Shown here: piece by piece, positions 8,093 through 17,341 of the stretch
How the letters are laid out: every line of letters begins with the position of its first letter
Position numbering within the stretch: the stretch's first letter is position 1
Assembly (NCBI GenBank): GCA_020637635.1
Contig: JACKKB010000005.1
Coordinates: 225,595 to 289,594, forward strand
Direction of reading: 5' to 3'
Origin: Albidovulum sp.
GTDB lineage: Bacteria > Pseudomonadota > Alphaproteobacteria > Rhodobacterales > Rhodobacteraceae
DNA: 64,000 nucleotides
The notes under the pieces: generated by a model
Databases searched by the model: none
What the model was told of the DNA's origin: nothing
The model's input: only the letters and a program-made list of their open reading frames with translations
Program-made: the position numbers and the translations under genes

Positions 8093-8230
8093 ATGCTGCG
8101 ACTACTGAAACTGGTGCTCTTCCTCGCCGTGGCCACCTTCGTGGCCGCCACGAGCTTCGCCTATCTCGGCGACATGACGCCGGCACGAACCGATGTGACA
8201 CAACCGGTCGAGCTGAATGTTGGTCAGTAG
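8093..8230 (+). CDS. 45-aa membrane peptide
   Basis: 45 aa: a single hydrophobic segment (~3-25) and a short polar C-terminus rich in Thr/Pro. Divergent from aroK. Its last 14 bp overlap the start of the exported protein at 8217 in another frame, so the two are probably translationally coupled. No recognised family; could be a small membrane protein or a leader ORF for the downstream gene. Confidence 0.55.
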   Translation: MLRLLKLVLFLAVATFVAATSFAYLGDMTPARTDVTQPVELNVGQ

Positions 8231-9782
8231 AAAGGCGCCGCTGGCGCTGACTGTTCCCTTCATCCTTGCCCTTGCCGGCCCGGCAGGCGCCGAGACGGCC
8301 AGGCAGCCGCTCTCTGCGATCGACTGGCTCTCGCGGTCGGTCACCGATCCGGCCGCGGCGGCGCCGCGCCGGCCGGCCGCGAACGAACCGGCCGTCGTGG
8401 CCAGTGCGACGGTGCCGCCGATCACCACGCGCGTCCTCGGCGGGCCGACGCTCGACGGGCTCGGCATCCTCTCTCCCGAGGCGTCCGGACTGCCGCACGA
8501 TCTCTGGGGCGCGAGCCCTTCGGAGGAGCTGGTGCGGCTGATTCGGACCGAGCGGGTCGATACCCTGCCCTCGATCCAGGCGCTCCTGATGACGCTCCTT
8601 CTGGCGGAACTGGCGCCGCCCGACGATGCCACGCAGGATGGCGCGCTCTTTCTCGCCCGGATCGACAAGCTTCTCGACCTCGGCGCGCTCGACCCCGCGC
8701 TCTCGCTTCTGGAGCGGGTGAAGGACCCCGAGCCCGAGGTCTTCCGCCGCTGGTTCGACGTCGCGCTTCTGACCGGCAACGAGGATCGCGCCTGCGAGGT
8801 CATGCTGCAATCGCCCGAGATCGCGCCCACCTTCCCGGCGCGGATCTTCTGCCTTGCGCGGGGCGGCGACTGGAACGCCGCCGCGCTGTCGCTGCGCACC
8901 GGCGAGGCGCTCGGCTATATCGACCGCGCCATGGCCGATCTGCTGTCGCGCTTTCTCGACCCCGACCTTTACGAGGGCGAGCCCGACCTGCCGCTGCCGT
9001 CCCGGCCCTCGCCGCTCGTCTTCCGCCTCATGGAGGCGATCGGCCAGCCGATGCAGACGACGCTGCTGCCGCTTGCCTTCGCGCAGTCCGACCTGCGCGC
9101 CAACACCGGCTGGAAGACCCGGCTCGACGCCGCGGAGCGGCTGGCCCGGACCGGCGCCATTGCCCCAAACCAGCTCTTCGGGCTCTATTCCGAACAGAAG
9201 GCCGCGGCCTCGGGCGGTGTCTGGACCCGTGTCCGCCTGGTCGCGGAACTCGACCGGGCGCTCGACGCCGGCGACGATGCCGCGATCACCCGGACGCTGC
9301 CGAAGCTCTGGAGCGAGATGGCGGCGAGCGAGCTTGAGGTGTCGGTCGCGCAGATCTTCGGCGACAGGCTCTGCCCCCGCGACCTGGCCCCGGAGATCGC
9401 GCCGCTCGCCTTCCGGATCTGCCTTCTCACGCCCGATTTCGAACGCTGGGCCGGCAGCCGCCCGGCAACCGACACCGAGGAACGCTTCCTGGCCGGCATC
9501 GCCCGCGGCCGCGGCCACGACGCAGCCCCCCCCGATCAGCTCGGCGTCGCCATCGCCGAGGCCTTCGCGCCCGACCGGCCGCTCTCGGACGAGTTCACCG
9601 AGCTCGTTGCGCGCAACCGCGTCGGCGAGGCGATCCTGCGCGCCATCGACAAGGTCACCGAAGGCGCGCGGGGCGACCTGCGCGAGGTGACCGAGGGGTT
9701 GCAGCTGATGCGCGCGGTCGGGCTCGAGACCACGGCGCGGCGGGCGGCTCTGGAACTCGTGATCCTCGAACGGCGGGGCTGA
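8217..9782 (+). CDS. Exported protein of unknown function
   Basis: 521 aa. A signal peptide (basic MLVSRK, hydrophobic core ~7-22, cleavage likely after AGAE) sends it to the periplasm. The rest is soluble and largely alpha-helical, with Ala/Leu-rich stretches reminiscent of TPR-like helical repeats (DKLLDLGALDPALSLLERV; LSLRTGEALGYIDRAM), but I do not recognise a named domain or catalytic motif. It ends one base before xerD, so the two are probably one transcript. Start ATG 8217 overlaps the preceding peptide ORF; TTG 8220 is an alternative. Confidence 0.8.
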   Translation: MLVSRKAPLALTVPFILALAGPAGAETARQPLSAIDWLSRSVTDPAAAAPRRPAANEPAVVASATVPPITTRVLGGPTLDGLGILSPEASGLPHDLWGASPSEELVRLIRTERVDTLPSIQALLMTLLLAELAPPDDATQDGALFLARIDKLLDLGALDPALSLLERVKDPEPEVFRRWFDVALLTGNEDRACEVMLQSPEIAPTFPARIFCLARGGDWNAAALSLRTGEALGYIDRAMADLLSRFLDPDLYEGEPDLPLPSRPSPLVFRLMEAIGQPMQTTLLPLAFAQSDLRANTGWKTRLDAAERLARTGAIAPNQLFGLYSEQKAAASGGVWTRVRLVAELDRALDAGDDAAITRTLPKLWSEMAASELEVSVAQIFGDRLCPRDLAPEIAPLAFRICLLTPDFERWAGSRPATDTEERFLAGIARGRGHDAAPPDQLGVAIAEAFAPDRPLSDEFTELVARNRVGEAILRAIDKVTEGARGDLREVTEGLQLMRAVGLETTARRAALELVILERRG

Positions 9783-9783
9783 G

Positions 9784-10722
9784 ATGATCACCGAGGACCG
9801 CTGGATTTCGGCCTTTCTCGAAGCCCAGGCGGCCGAGCTCGACGCGGCGCGCAACACGCTTCTCGCCTATGGCCGGGATCTGAAGAATTTCGCCGCCTGG
9901 CTCGCCCGCCGCAAGAGCGGCTTCGCAAGGGCCACGCGCGGCGATGTCGAGGCCTATCTCGTCTGGCTCGATGCCGAGGGGCTGTCGCGGGCGACCCGCG
10001 CCCGCCGGCTTTCCGCGATCCGGCAGCTCTACCGCTTTGCCCATGACGAGGGGCTGCGCGCCGACAATCCGGCGATCCAGATCAGCGGCCCCGGCAAGGC
10101 GCAGAGGCTGCCGATGGTGCTGGGCCTCGACGAGGTCGAGGCGCTCCTCGACGCCGCGCGCGCAAGCGGCCGCACGCCCGTCGAGCGGCTGCGCAACACC
10201 TGCCTGATGGAACTTCTCTACGCCACCGGGATGCGGGTGAGCGAGCTGGTGACGCTTCCCGTCAGCGCGGCGCGGGGCGACCCGCGGATGGTGCTGGTGA
10301 GGGGCAAGGGCGGCAAGGAACGGATGGTGCCGCTTTCGGCCCCGGCGCGCGCGGCGCTCTCGGCCTGGCTCGCCCTGCGCGATGCGGCCGAGGAAAAGGC
10401 ACGGGTGGAAACCGGCGCCCCCCCCGGCAAACACCTCTTTCCCGCCCGCGGCAAGGCCGGGCACCTGACCCGGCATGGCTTCCACGGGCTCCTGAAGGAG
10501 CTTGCGCTTGCCGCCGGCATCGACCCCGCAAGGGTCACTCCGCACGTCCTGCGCCATGCCTTCGCCACGCATCTTCTGGCCGGCGGCGCCGATCTGCGCG
10601 TCATCCAGACGCTTCTCGGCCATGCCGATATCTCGACCACCGAGATCTACACCCATGTGCTCGACGAGCGGTTGAAGGCACTGGTGCTCGATCATCATCC
10701 GCTGGCCCGCGATCACGGCTGA
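9784..10722 (+). CDS. xerD: Site-specific tyrosine recombinase XerD
   Basis: 312 aa. Resolves chromosome dimers at dif together with XerC and FtsK. Residues 1-~100 form the SAM-like core-binding domain. The catalytic domain carries the full set: Arg151 (TGMRVSEL), Lys175 (RGKGGKERMVPL), His254 and Arg257 (HVLRHAFATH), His280 (LLGHADISTTEIYTH) and nucleophile Tyr289. Complete and not near phage or transposon genes, so housekeeping rather than a mobile-element integrase; XerC assignment is less likely given the ISTTEIYTHV ending. Confidence 0.93.
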   Translation: MITEDRWISAFLEAQAAELDAARNTLLAYGRDLKNFAAWLARRKSGFARATRGDVEAYLVWLDAEGLSRATRARRLSAIRQLYRFAHDEGLRADNPAIQISGPGKAQRLPMVLGLDEVEALLDAARASGRTPVERLRNTCLMELLYATGMRVSELVTLPVSAARGDPRMVLVRGKGGKERMVPLSAPARAALSAWLALRDAAEEKARVETGAPPGKHLFPARGKAGHLTRHGFHGLLKELALAAGIDPARVTPHVLRHAFATHLLAGGADLRVIQTLLGHADISTTEIYTHVLDERLKALVLDHHPLARDHG

Positions 10723-10783
10723 GGGCCACGCTTGCGGGCCGATGCGCCGCCCCGCATAAAGGGGCGAACAAGGGAAATCGATC

Positions 10784-12082
10784 ATGGCCGCGTTCTTCGA
10801 CCACACGTTCTGGCTCACCGCCGGATCCATTGCGCTCCTGCTGCTGCTCTCGGCCTTCTTCTCGGGCTCCGAGACGGCGCTGACGGCCGCCTCGCGCGGC
10901 AAGCTGCGCGCCCAGGCCGACAAGGGCAGCAAGGGCGCCGAAGCCGCCCTCGCCGTCACCGAGGACGGCGAAAAGCTCATCGGCTCGCTTCTGCTCGGCA
11001 ACAATGTCGTCAACATCCTCTCCGCCTCGCTCGCGACGGCGCTCTTCTCGCGGCTGCTCGGCGCCCAGGGCGTTGCGGCCGCGACGGTGGTGATGACGGT
11101 TCTGGTCCTCGTCTTCGCCGAGGTGCTGCCCAAGACCTATGCCATCACCGCACCCGAAACCGCGGCCGCCCGCGTCGCCCGCCCGATCCGCGGCCTCATC
11201 GTCGTGCTGTCGCCTGTCGTGACGCTGGTGCGGTTCGTCGTGCGCGGGCTCCTGCTTCTCTTCGGCGTCCGCACCGACCCGGACAGCCATGTGCTGAGCT
11301 TCCGCGACGAGATCGCCGGGGCGCTGACACTCGGCCATTCCGAGGGCGTCGTGCACAAGGATGACCGCGACCGCCTGCTTGGCGCGCTCGATCTTTCCGA
11401 CCGCACCGTGGAAGAGGTGATGCTTCACCGCAGCCAGATCGAGATGCTCGATGCCGCGGCGCCGGCCGGAGCGATCCTGAGCTCGATCCTCGCCTCGCCG
11501 CATTCGCGCCTGCCGCTCTATCGCGGCGAACGCGAGAACATCCTCGGCGTCATCCACGCCAAGGATCTCCTGCGCGCCGTCGAGAAGACCCTGCGCGAGG
11601 GCAAGGGCGACATGACCGCGCTTGCCGATTTCGACATCCTGAGCGTGGCGATGAAACCCTATTTCGTGCCCGAGACGACGCCTCTCGACGAACAGATGCG
11701 CGAGTTTCTCAAGCGGCGCACCCATTTCGCGCTCGTCGTCGACGAATACGGCGACCTGCGCGGTCTGATCACGCTCGAGGACATCATCGAGGAGATCGTG
11801 GGCGAGATCGCCGACGAGTTCGACATCGATCCCGAGCACCCGCTCAATCGCAGCGAGGCCGGCGACTATGTCGTCGACGGCGCCATGACGATCCGCGACA
11901 TCAACCGCGCCACCGACTGGTCGCTGCCCGACGACGAGGCCAACACGATCGCCGGGCTGGTGATCCACGAGGCGCAGATGATCCCGGCCGAGGGCCAGGT
12001 CTTTTCGTTCCATGGCTTCCGCTTCGAGGTGCTGGCGCGGAAGGAAAACCGCATCACCCGACTGAAGATCCGCCCGCTCTGA
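10784..12082 (+). CDS. CorC/HlyC-type membrane protein (DUF21, CBS pair, CorC_HlyC)
   Basis: 432 aa. N-terminal DUF21 transmembrane domain (~1-180, starting FWLTAGSIALLLLLSAFFSGSE), two CBS domains (~200-325; MLHRSQIEMLDA, LPLYRGERENILGVIHAKDLL, and the FALVVDEYGDLRGLITLEDIIEEIVGEI segment), and a C-terminal CorC_HlyC domain (~345-430). Members are implicated in Mg2+/Co2+ transport or resistance (CorC, MpfA-like); the old haemolysin label is historical. RBS-like AAGGG lies before ATG 10784. Confidence 0.92.
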   Translation: MAAFFDHTFWLTAGSIALLLLLSAFFSGSETALTAASRGKLRAQADKGSKGAEAALAVTEDGEKLIGSLLLGNNVVNILSASLATALFSRLLGAQGVAAATVVMTVLVLVFAEVLPKTYAITAPETAAARVARPIRGLIVVLSPVVTLVRFVVRGLLLLFGVRTDPDSHVLSFRDEIAGALTLGHSEGVVHKDDRDRLLGALDLSDRTVEEVMLHRSQIEMLDAAAPAGAILSSILASPHSRLPLYRGERENILGVIHAKDLLRAVEKTLREGKGDMTALADFDILSVAMKPYFVPETTPLDEQMREFLKRRTHFALVVDEYGDLRGLITLEDIIEEIVGEIADEFDIDPEHPLNRSEAGDYVVDGAMTIRDINRATDWSLPDDEANTIAGLVIHEAQMIPAEGQVFSFHGFRFEVLARKENRITRLKIRPL

Positions 12083-12113
12083 AGGCGCGGCGGAACCCGG
12101 GCAGCGGCAAAGG

Positions 12114-12143
12114 AAAACCCCCGCCGGATCGCCTCGGCGGGGG
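12114..12143 (-). terminator. Intrinsic terminator at the end of the tak operon
   Basis: A 9-bp perfect stem, CCCCCGCCG (12118-12126) with CGGCGGGGG (12135-12143), and an 8-nt loop. On the minus strand it is followed by TTTT (12117-12114), 28 bp after the takP stop. It may also stop plus-strand transcripts from the CorC-like gene, whose side has a weaker T-run (TGCGTTT). Confidence 0.8.
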
Positions 12144-12171
12144 TGCGTTTCGCGTGGTCGCCCTGGCAGGC

Positions 12172-13281
12172 TCAGAGCTTGCCGTTGCGCTGCTGGATCA
12201 TCATGAAGGTGTCGTAGTTGTATTCCGCCACCTGCGCCCAGAGGTAGTATTCGCTGCGGAACGCCTTGATCGATTCCCAGATCTTCTTGAAGGGCTCGTT
12301 GGTGGCTTCCATCTCGGCGTAGACGCCGTCCGCGGCATCGAAGCAGGCCTGCAGGATCTCCGGGCTGAAGGGCCGGAGCTGCGCGCCGGCGCCGACAAGC
12401 TCCTTGATGGCGGTCGGGTTCTTGTAGTCGTATTTCTGCAGCATGTCCGAGTTCTCGGCCTGGCAGGCGGTGCTCAACAGCGACTTGTAGGCCGGCGGCA
12501 GTTCCTCGTACTTGCCCTTGTTGAAGAAGAAGTGGACCGTCGGGCCGCCTTCCCACCAGCCGGGATAGTAGTAGTAGGGCGCGACCTTGTTGAAGCCGAG
12601 CTTCTGGTCGTCATAGGGGCCGACCCATTCGGCCGCGTCGATCGTGCCCTTCTCGAGCGCCGGATAGATATCGCCGCCCGGGATCTGCTGCGGCACGACG
12701 CCGAGCTTCTCCAGCACCTTGCCGGCAAAGCCGCCGACCCGGAACTTCAGCCCCTTGAGGTCGTCGATCGTGTTGATCTCCTTGCGGAACCAGCCGCCCA
12801 TCTGCACGCCGGTGTTGCCGCCCGGCAGGGCGAAGATGTTATGCGTGGCCATGTACTCGTTGTAGAGATCGATGCCGCCGCCGTGGTAGTGCCAGGCGTT
12901 GATGCCGCGCGCCGAGAGCGAGAAGGGAACCGCCGCGGCGAGCGCGAAGGTGGGATCCTTGCCGAAGCTGTAGTAGCCGACGGTGTGGCAGGCCTCGACC
13001 GAGCCGTCGGTCACCGCTTCCTGCGCGGGCGCGCCACCCGGCACGATCTCGCCGGCGGCGAAGACCTGGATCTGGAAGTTTCCGTCGGTGGCCTCGCTGA
13101 CCATCTTCGACAGCACCTCGGCGCCGCCGTAGATCGTGTCGAGCGACTTCGGGAACGACGATGTCATGCGCCACGTCACCTTGGGCATCGATTGCGCGAT
13201 GGCCGGCGCGGCAAGCGCCGAGGCGGCTGCCGCCGCCGTGCCGCCGACGGCGGCCTTTGTGAGAAATGAACGACGATCCAT
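12172..13281 (-). CDS. takP: TRAP transporter substrate-binding protein, alpha-keto acid type (TakP-like)
   Basis: 369 aa from ATG 13281 with AGGAGG upstream. Periplasmic receptor of a sodium-coupled TRAP transporter. The N-terminus MDRRSFLTKAAVGG is a twin-arginine-like signal ending at APAIAQ. The mature part has long stretches I recognise from Rhodobacter sphaeroides TakP, which binds 2-oxo acids such as pyruvate: SSFPKSLDTIYGGAEVLSKM, INAWHYHGGGIDLYNE, GGNTGVQMGGWFRKEINT, YYYYPGWWEGGPTVHF and FSPEILQACFDAA. The gene lies directly downstream of takM. Substrate assignment rests on that similarity. Confidence 0.93.
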   Translation of the reverse strand: MDRRSFLTKAAVGGTAAAAASALAAPAIAQSMPKVTWRMTSSFPKSLDTIYGGAEVLSKMVSEATDGNFQIQVFAAGEIVPGGAPAQEAVTDGSVEACHTVGYYSFGKDPTFALAAAVPFSLSARGINAWHYHGGGIDLYNEYMATHNIFALPGGNTGVQMGGWFRKEINTIDDLKGLKFRVGGFAGKVLEKLGVVPQQIPGGDIYPALEKGTIDAAEWVGPYDDQKLGFNKVAPYYYYPGWWEGGPTVHFFFNKGKYEELPPAYKSLLSTACQAENSDMLQKYDYKNPTAIKELVGAGAQLRPFSPEILQACFDAADGVYAEMEATNEPFKKIWESIKAFRSEYYLWAQVAEYNYDTFMMIQQRNGKL

Positions 13282-13312
13282 TGGGTCCTCCTGGTTGCAA
13301 ACGGTAACGATA

Positions 13313-15166
13313 CTAGTTGGATTGAGTGCCGAAGCTCGGCGGTTGAGTGAGATCCGGCGCCGGGGCCGGGGCGGATGGCGCGGGTGCTGTCCCGAAGCTC
13401 GGCGGCTGGCTGAGATCGGGTGCCGCGCCGCCGGAGGCAGGTGCGGCGTTGCCGGACTCGCCCCCGAGATCGCCCCCCAGCCCGCCGCCGAGACCATTGC
13501 CGAGACCGCCGCCCAGGCCGCCGCCCAGGCCGCCGCCCAGGCCGCCACCCAGTCCGCCCGTCGACGGCACGGTGAAGGTGACGTTCGTGGCATCCACGAC
13601 CGGGCCCTTGTAGTGCATGACCATCTGCGGGAACAGGATCACGAGCGCGATCATCACGATCTGGATGCAGACGAAGGGCACCGCGCCCCAGTAGATCTGA
13701 CCCGTGGTGACTGGCGCCGTCATCCTGCCCGTCACATGGTCCTCGAAGGGGGCCCGCGGCGCCACCGACCTGAGATAGAAGAGCGCGAAGCCGAAGGGCG
13801 GATGCATGAAGCTCGTCTGCATGTTGACGCCCAGGATGATGCCGAACCAGATCAGGTCGATGCCGAGCTTCTCGGCCGCGGGGGCGAGAAGCGGAACGAT
13901 GATGAAGGCGAGCTCGAAGAAGTCGAGGAAGAAGGCAAGCACGAAGACCAGAAGCGAGACGACGACGAGAAAGCCGTATTCCCCGCCCGGCAGCGAGGTC
14001 AGCAGATGCTCGACCCACCTGTGGCCGTTCACCCCGTAGAAGGTGAGCGAGAAGACCCGCGCGCCGATCAGGATGAACATCACGAAGGAGGACAGCCGCG
14101 TCGTCGAGGCCAGCGCCTGGCGGATCACGTCGAGCGAGAGCCGCCGCTTGACCGCCGCGAGGAAAAGCGCGCCCACGGCCCCCATGGCGCCGCCCTCGGT
14201 CGGCGTCGCGATGCCGAGGAAGATGGTGCCGAGGACGAGGAAGATGAGCGCGAGCGGCGGAATGAGAACGATGATCACCTGCTGGGTGAGCCGCGACATC
14301 AGCCTGGTCTTCAGCGCCTTGTCGAGGATCGCCACGGCATAGACGATCGCGACGGCGAGTGCCGCGGCCAGGATGTCGGCCGACTTGCCCTGCGTCGGCT
14401 CGAGCCAGCGGAAGAGTCCGTAACCCAATGCAAGGGCCAGCACGATCATCACCAGAAGCGACATGACGCCCGAGCCGAGCGTGCGCGCCTCGGCCGGCAG
14501 GGCCGGCACCCAGGAGGGCCGCAGGATCGAGACGACGAAGATGTAGCCGAGATAGATGCCGGTCAGCACTAGGCCCGGAATCAGCGCCGCGGTATACATG
14601 TCGCCGACCGACCGGCCGAGCTGGTCGGCCAGGATGATGAGAACGAGCGAGGGCGGGATGATCTGCGCGAGCGTCCCCGAAGCGGCGATGGCCCCCGAGG
14701 CGACGCGCCGGTCGTAGCCGTAGCGCAGCATGATCGGCAGCGAGATGAGCCCCATGGCGATCACCGAGGCGGCGACGACGCCGGTGGTGGCGGCAAGAAG
14801 CGCGCCGACGATGATCACCGCATAGGCGAGCCCGCCCCGCACCGGCCCGAAGAGCTGGCCGATCGTGTCGAGCAGGTCCTCGGCCATGCCCGATCGCTCC
14901 AGCACGATGCCCATGAAGGTGAAGAAGGGAATCGCAAGCAGCGTCTCGTTCGAGAGCACCCCCCAGTCCCGCGATGGCAGGGTGATGAGCAACGGCCAGT
15001 CGAGCGTGATCGTGCCGCCCGAGAGCGGCGCCAGCCAGACCCCGATGACGAAGAAGAGAAGTCCGTTCGCCGCCAGCGAAAAGGCCACCGGATAGCCGAT
15101 GAGCAGGAAGACGACGAGCGAGGCGAACATGATCGGCGCCATGTTCAGCGCGATGAACTCCATCAT
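13313..15166 (-). CDS. takM: TRAP transporter large permease (TakM-like) with glycine-rich repeat tail
   Basis: 617 aa. DctM-type membrane subunit, about 12 or more transmembrane segments, catalysing sodium-driven substrate import with TakQ. Typical motifs: MAPIMFASLVVFLLIGYPVAFSL at the start, ATTGVVAASVIAMGLISLP, and PTEGGAMGAVGALF. The last ~85 residues are unusual: after the final membrane segment come about seven GGLG-type repeats, then two copies of DL[ST]QPPSFGT separated by Pro/Ala-rich linker. The matching DNA at 13480-13560 is a 12-bp-period repeat. The start ATG 15166 overlaps the takQ stop (ATGA). Confidence 0.92.
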   Translation of the reverse strand: MMEFIALNMAPIMFASLVVFLLIGYPVAFSLAANGLLFFVIGVWLAPLSGGTITLDWPLLITLPSRDWGVLSNETLLAIPFFTFMGIVLERSGMAEDLLDTIGQLFGPVRGGLAYAVIIVGALLAATTGVVAASVIAMGLISLPIMLRYGYDRRVASGAIAASGTLAQIIPPSLVLIILADQLGRSVGDMYTAALIPGLVLTGIYLGYIFVVSILRPSWVPALPAEARTLGSGVMSLLVMIVLALALGYGLFRWLEPTQGKSADILAAALAVAIVYAVAILDKALKTRLMSRLTQQVIIVLIPPLALIFLVLGTIFLGIATPTEGGAMGAVGALFLAAVKRRLSLDVIRQALASTTRLSSFVMFILIGARVFSLTFYGVNGHRWVEHLLTSLPGGEYGFLVVVSLLVFVLAFFLDFFELAFIIVPLLAPAAEKLGIDLIWFGIILGVNMQTSFMHPPFGFALFYLRSVAPRAPFEDHVTGRMTAPVTTGQIYWGAVPFVCIQIVMIALVILFPQMVMHYKGPVVDATNVTFTVPSTGGLGGGLGGGLGGGLGGGLGNGLGGGLGGDLGGESGNAAPASGGAAPDLSQPPSFGTAPAPSAPAPAPDLTQPPSFGTQSN

Positions 15167-15750
15167 TCGGAGACCTTGCCGGCGAATTCCTCGGCCTCGA
15201 CCTCGGCCGAATGATGCGACGACACGAAGGGCGTCGGATCCTCGATCAGCCCGCGCATGACCGCGATCTTCTTGACGATCTCGGACAGCGCCTGGGCCAG
15301 AAGCTGGATGAAGCCGACCAGCAGAAACCCCTTGGCCGGCCAGAGAATGAGCCCGCCGGCGTTCGACGAATGCTCGCCCGAGCGGAACGACTGCAGCACA
15401 TAGGGCCAGAGCAGCCAGACCATGAGCACCACGAAGGGCAGAAGGAAGAGGACGTGGCCGACGAGGTCGATCCAGTGCTGGGTGCGCCGAGACCACATGC
15501 CGTAGACGATGTCGATGCGGATATGCTCGTTCTGCTTCAGCGTATAGGCGGCGGCCATCAGGAAGGCGGCGCCGTAGAGATACCACTGCAGTTCCAGCCA
15601 GGCGTTCGACGAGGTGTCGAAGACCTTGCGAACCGTCGCGTTCACCGCCGAGACGAGGATGGCGACAAGGATCAGCCAGCCGACCGTCCTGCCGATGATC
15701 TCGTTGATCCTGTCGATGGCGCGGCTGAGCGCCAGAAGAGCCTGCATCAT
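15163..15750 (-). CDS. takQ: TRAP transporter small permease (TakQ-like)
   Basis: 195 aa. DctQ-type four-helix membrane subunit that pairs with the large permease. Membrane segments at about 20-42, 55-78, 97-118 and 138-165; SSNAWLELQWYLYGAAFLMAAAYTL and NEHIRIDIVYG are characteristic of DctQ. First gene of takQ-takM-takP. Start ATG 15750 (or 15747) after AGAGGACA. Its last bases overlap takM by 4 bp. Confidence 0.9.
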   Translation of the reverse strand: MMQALLALSRAIDRINEIIGRTVGWLILVAILVSAVNATVRKVFDTSSNAWLELQWYLYGAAFLMAAAYTLKQNEHIRIDIVYGMWSRRTQHWIDLVGHVLFLLPFVVLMVWLLWPYVLQSFRSGEHSSNAGGLILWPAKGFLLVGFIQLLAQALSEIVKKIAVMRGLIEDPTPFVSSHHSAEVEAEEFAGKVSE

Positions 15751-16336
15751 TGTCCTCTTTTCTTGGCCAGTTGCCCGGTCGTTGCACCGGATCCGATACC
15801 GGCGTGCCGCCGCACGGCTAGATCGGACACGGCACCCCGTTCGCCCGACGACGGATCGCTGACACCGGCTGCGCGGTGAGCGTGACGGATTTCAAAAGAT
15901 ACTCCCCTGCGCTTGTCGCGTCTGGTTGTTCACGTCTGGTTGTGGCGTGCCAAGCGTATCGGGGCCTTCTGTCTCTCTTCCCCGGCAACGGCGACACGCC
16001 AATGCTGCGCTGATAGAAGGTGACTGCGGCGGTTACGTCAAGCCATTGATTGCAAGGCCATGAGAAGGCTCGCGAATAGTCAGGCGAAACGGCCGGGGGT
16101 AGTCAGGCGAAAAGGCCGGGGGGCGCCCGCCGGCCCTGGTGGCCGGCAGATCGACGGTCCCCGCCGGCGGCGACCGGTGTCGCGTTCCGCCCGGCCCGAG
16201 CCGGCCGGGCGCGCGCCCGTCAACGATTCGACCGCCGTTCCGGCGCCGCCCCGTCGGGCGGGGCGCGCTTGTGCTCCGCACGGGAATGGGCAAGATCGCT
16301 GTCGCCGGCGCGATGCCGGCCTGGATGGAGACCGGG
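15751..16336. other. 586-bp intergenic region upstream of takQ and aguB
   Basis: No supported gene. It should contain the divergent promoters of the tak operon and aguB. It holds a 14-bp direct repeat of CGTCTGGTTGT (15919-15946) and a 23-bp tandem repeat at 16077-16122. No clear -35/-10 pair was picked out. Confidence 0.6.
16077..16122. repeat. 23-bp tandem repeat, two copies
   Basis: Units 16077-16099 and 16100-16122 begin TAGTCAGGCGAAA and end GGCCGGGGG; they differ at one base (C or A before GGCC). Located between the divergent tak operon and aguB. Confidence 0.8.
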
Positions 16337-17218
16337 ATGACGCTGTTGACCGTTGCCGCCACGCAGATGGCCTGTTCCTGGGATCTCGATGCCAACATCG
16401 CGCGCGCCGAGGCGCTGGTGCGTGCCGCCGCCGCCGACGGCGCCCGGATCATCCTGCTGCAGGAGCTTTTCGAGACCCCCTATTTCTGCCTCGAGATCTC
16501 CGATCGCTTCTTCGATCTGGCGCACCCGCTGAGCGAGAACCGCGCCGTGGCGCATTTCCGCGCCCTCGCCCGCGACCTCGCCGTGGTGCTGCCGATCTCG
16601 TTCTTCGAACGCGCGGGCCAGGCCTTCTACAACACGCTCGCCATCATCGACGCCGATGGCGAGATCCTCGACTGCTACCGCAAGACCCATATCCCGCAGT
16701 CCGCCGGTTACGAGGAGAAATACTACTTCATCCCCGGCGATACCGGCTTTCGGGTCGTGCAGACGCGCTATGCCCGGCTCGGTTGCGGCATCTGCTGGGA
16801 CCAGTGGTTTCCCGAGACCGCGCGCGCGCTGGCGCTGGCCGGCGCCGAGATCCTGATGTTCCCGACCGCCATCGGCTCCGAACCGCTCTACCCCGAGATC
16901 GACAGCTCCGACCACTGGCAGCGCACGATGCAGGGCCACGCGGCGGCCAACGTCATGCCGCTCGTGGCCTCGAACCGGGTCGGCACGGAGCGCGACGGCC
17001 GCACCGAGCTTACCTTCTACGGCCGCTCCTTCATCGCCGATCATACCGGCGCGATCCTGACCGAGGCGGGCCGCGGCGCAGAGGGCCATATCGTCGCGCA
17101 GGTCGATCTCGACGCCATCGCGCGCTACCGCCGTGCCTGGGGCCTCTTCCGCGACCGCCGGCCCGAGATGTATGGCCTTCTCGCCACATCCGACGGCCGC
17201 ACCCGCCCGGCGGGCTGA
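16337..17218 (+). CDS. aguB: N-carbamoylputrescine amidase
   Basis: 293 aa. Nitrilase-superfamily enzyme hydrolysing N-carbamoylputrescine to putrescine, CO2 and ammonia. The catalytic triad is Glu43 (LLQELFETPYF), Lys116 (YRKTHIP) and Cys153 (GCGICWDQWFPE). The QELFETPYFC and THIPQSAGYEEKYYF sequences are specific to the AguB branch rather than beta-ureidopropionase. ATG 16337 is chosen because GGAG lies 6 nt upstream; in-frame upstream ATGs add a non-homologous stretch. The partner agmatine deiminase (aguA) is not in the window. Confidence 0.93.
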   Translation: MTLLTVAATQMACSWDLDANIARAEALVRAAAADGARIILLQELFETPYFCLEISDRFFDLAHPLSENRAVAHFRALARDLAVVLPISFFERAGQAFYNTLAIIDADGEILDCYRKTHIPQSAGYEEKYYFIPGDTGFRVVQTRYARLGCGICWDQWFPETARALALAGAEILMFPTAIGSEPLYPEIDSSDHWQRTMQGHAAANVMPLVASNRVGTERDGRTELTFYGRSFIADHTGAILTEAGRGAEGHIVAQVDLDAIARYRRAWGLFRDRRPEMYGLLATSDGRTRPAG

Positions 17219-17341
17219 GGTCCGCCCCCCTTTCCCCGGCCGCGGGATTGTCCTAGAGCCGGCACGATCCAGGCAAGGGGAAGCGGACATGAGGGCGGCA
17301 GGAACGGGCAGACCCGCGGCCACGGAAAGGGCGGGCGGGCG

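Noticed and set aside
9784..10722. Phage or genomic-island integrase
   Set aside because: The tyrosine recombinase is a complete XerD-type protein in housekeeping context with no attachment-site repeats or phage genes nearby.
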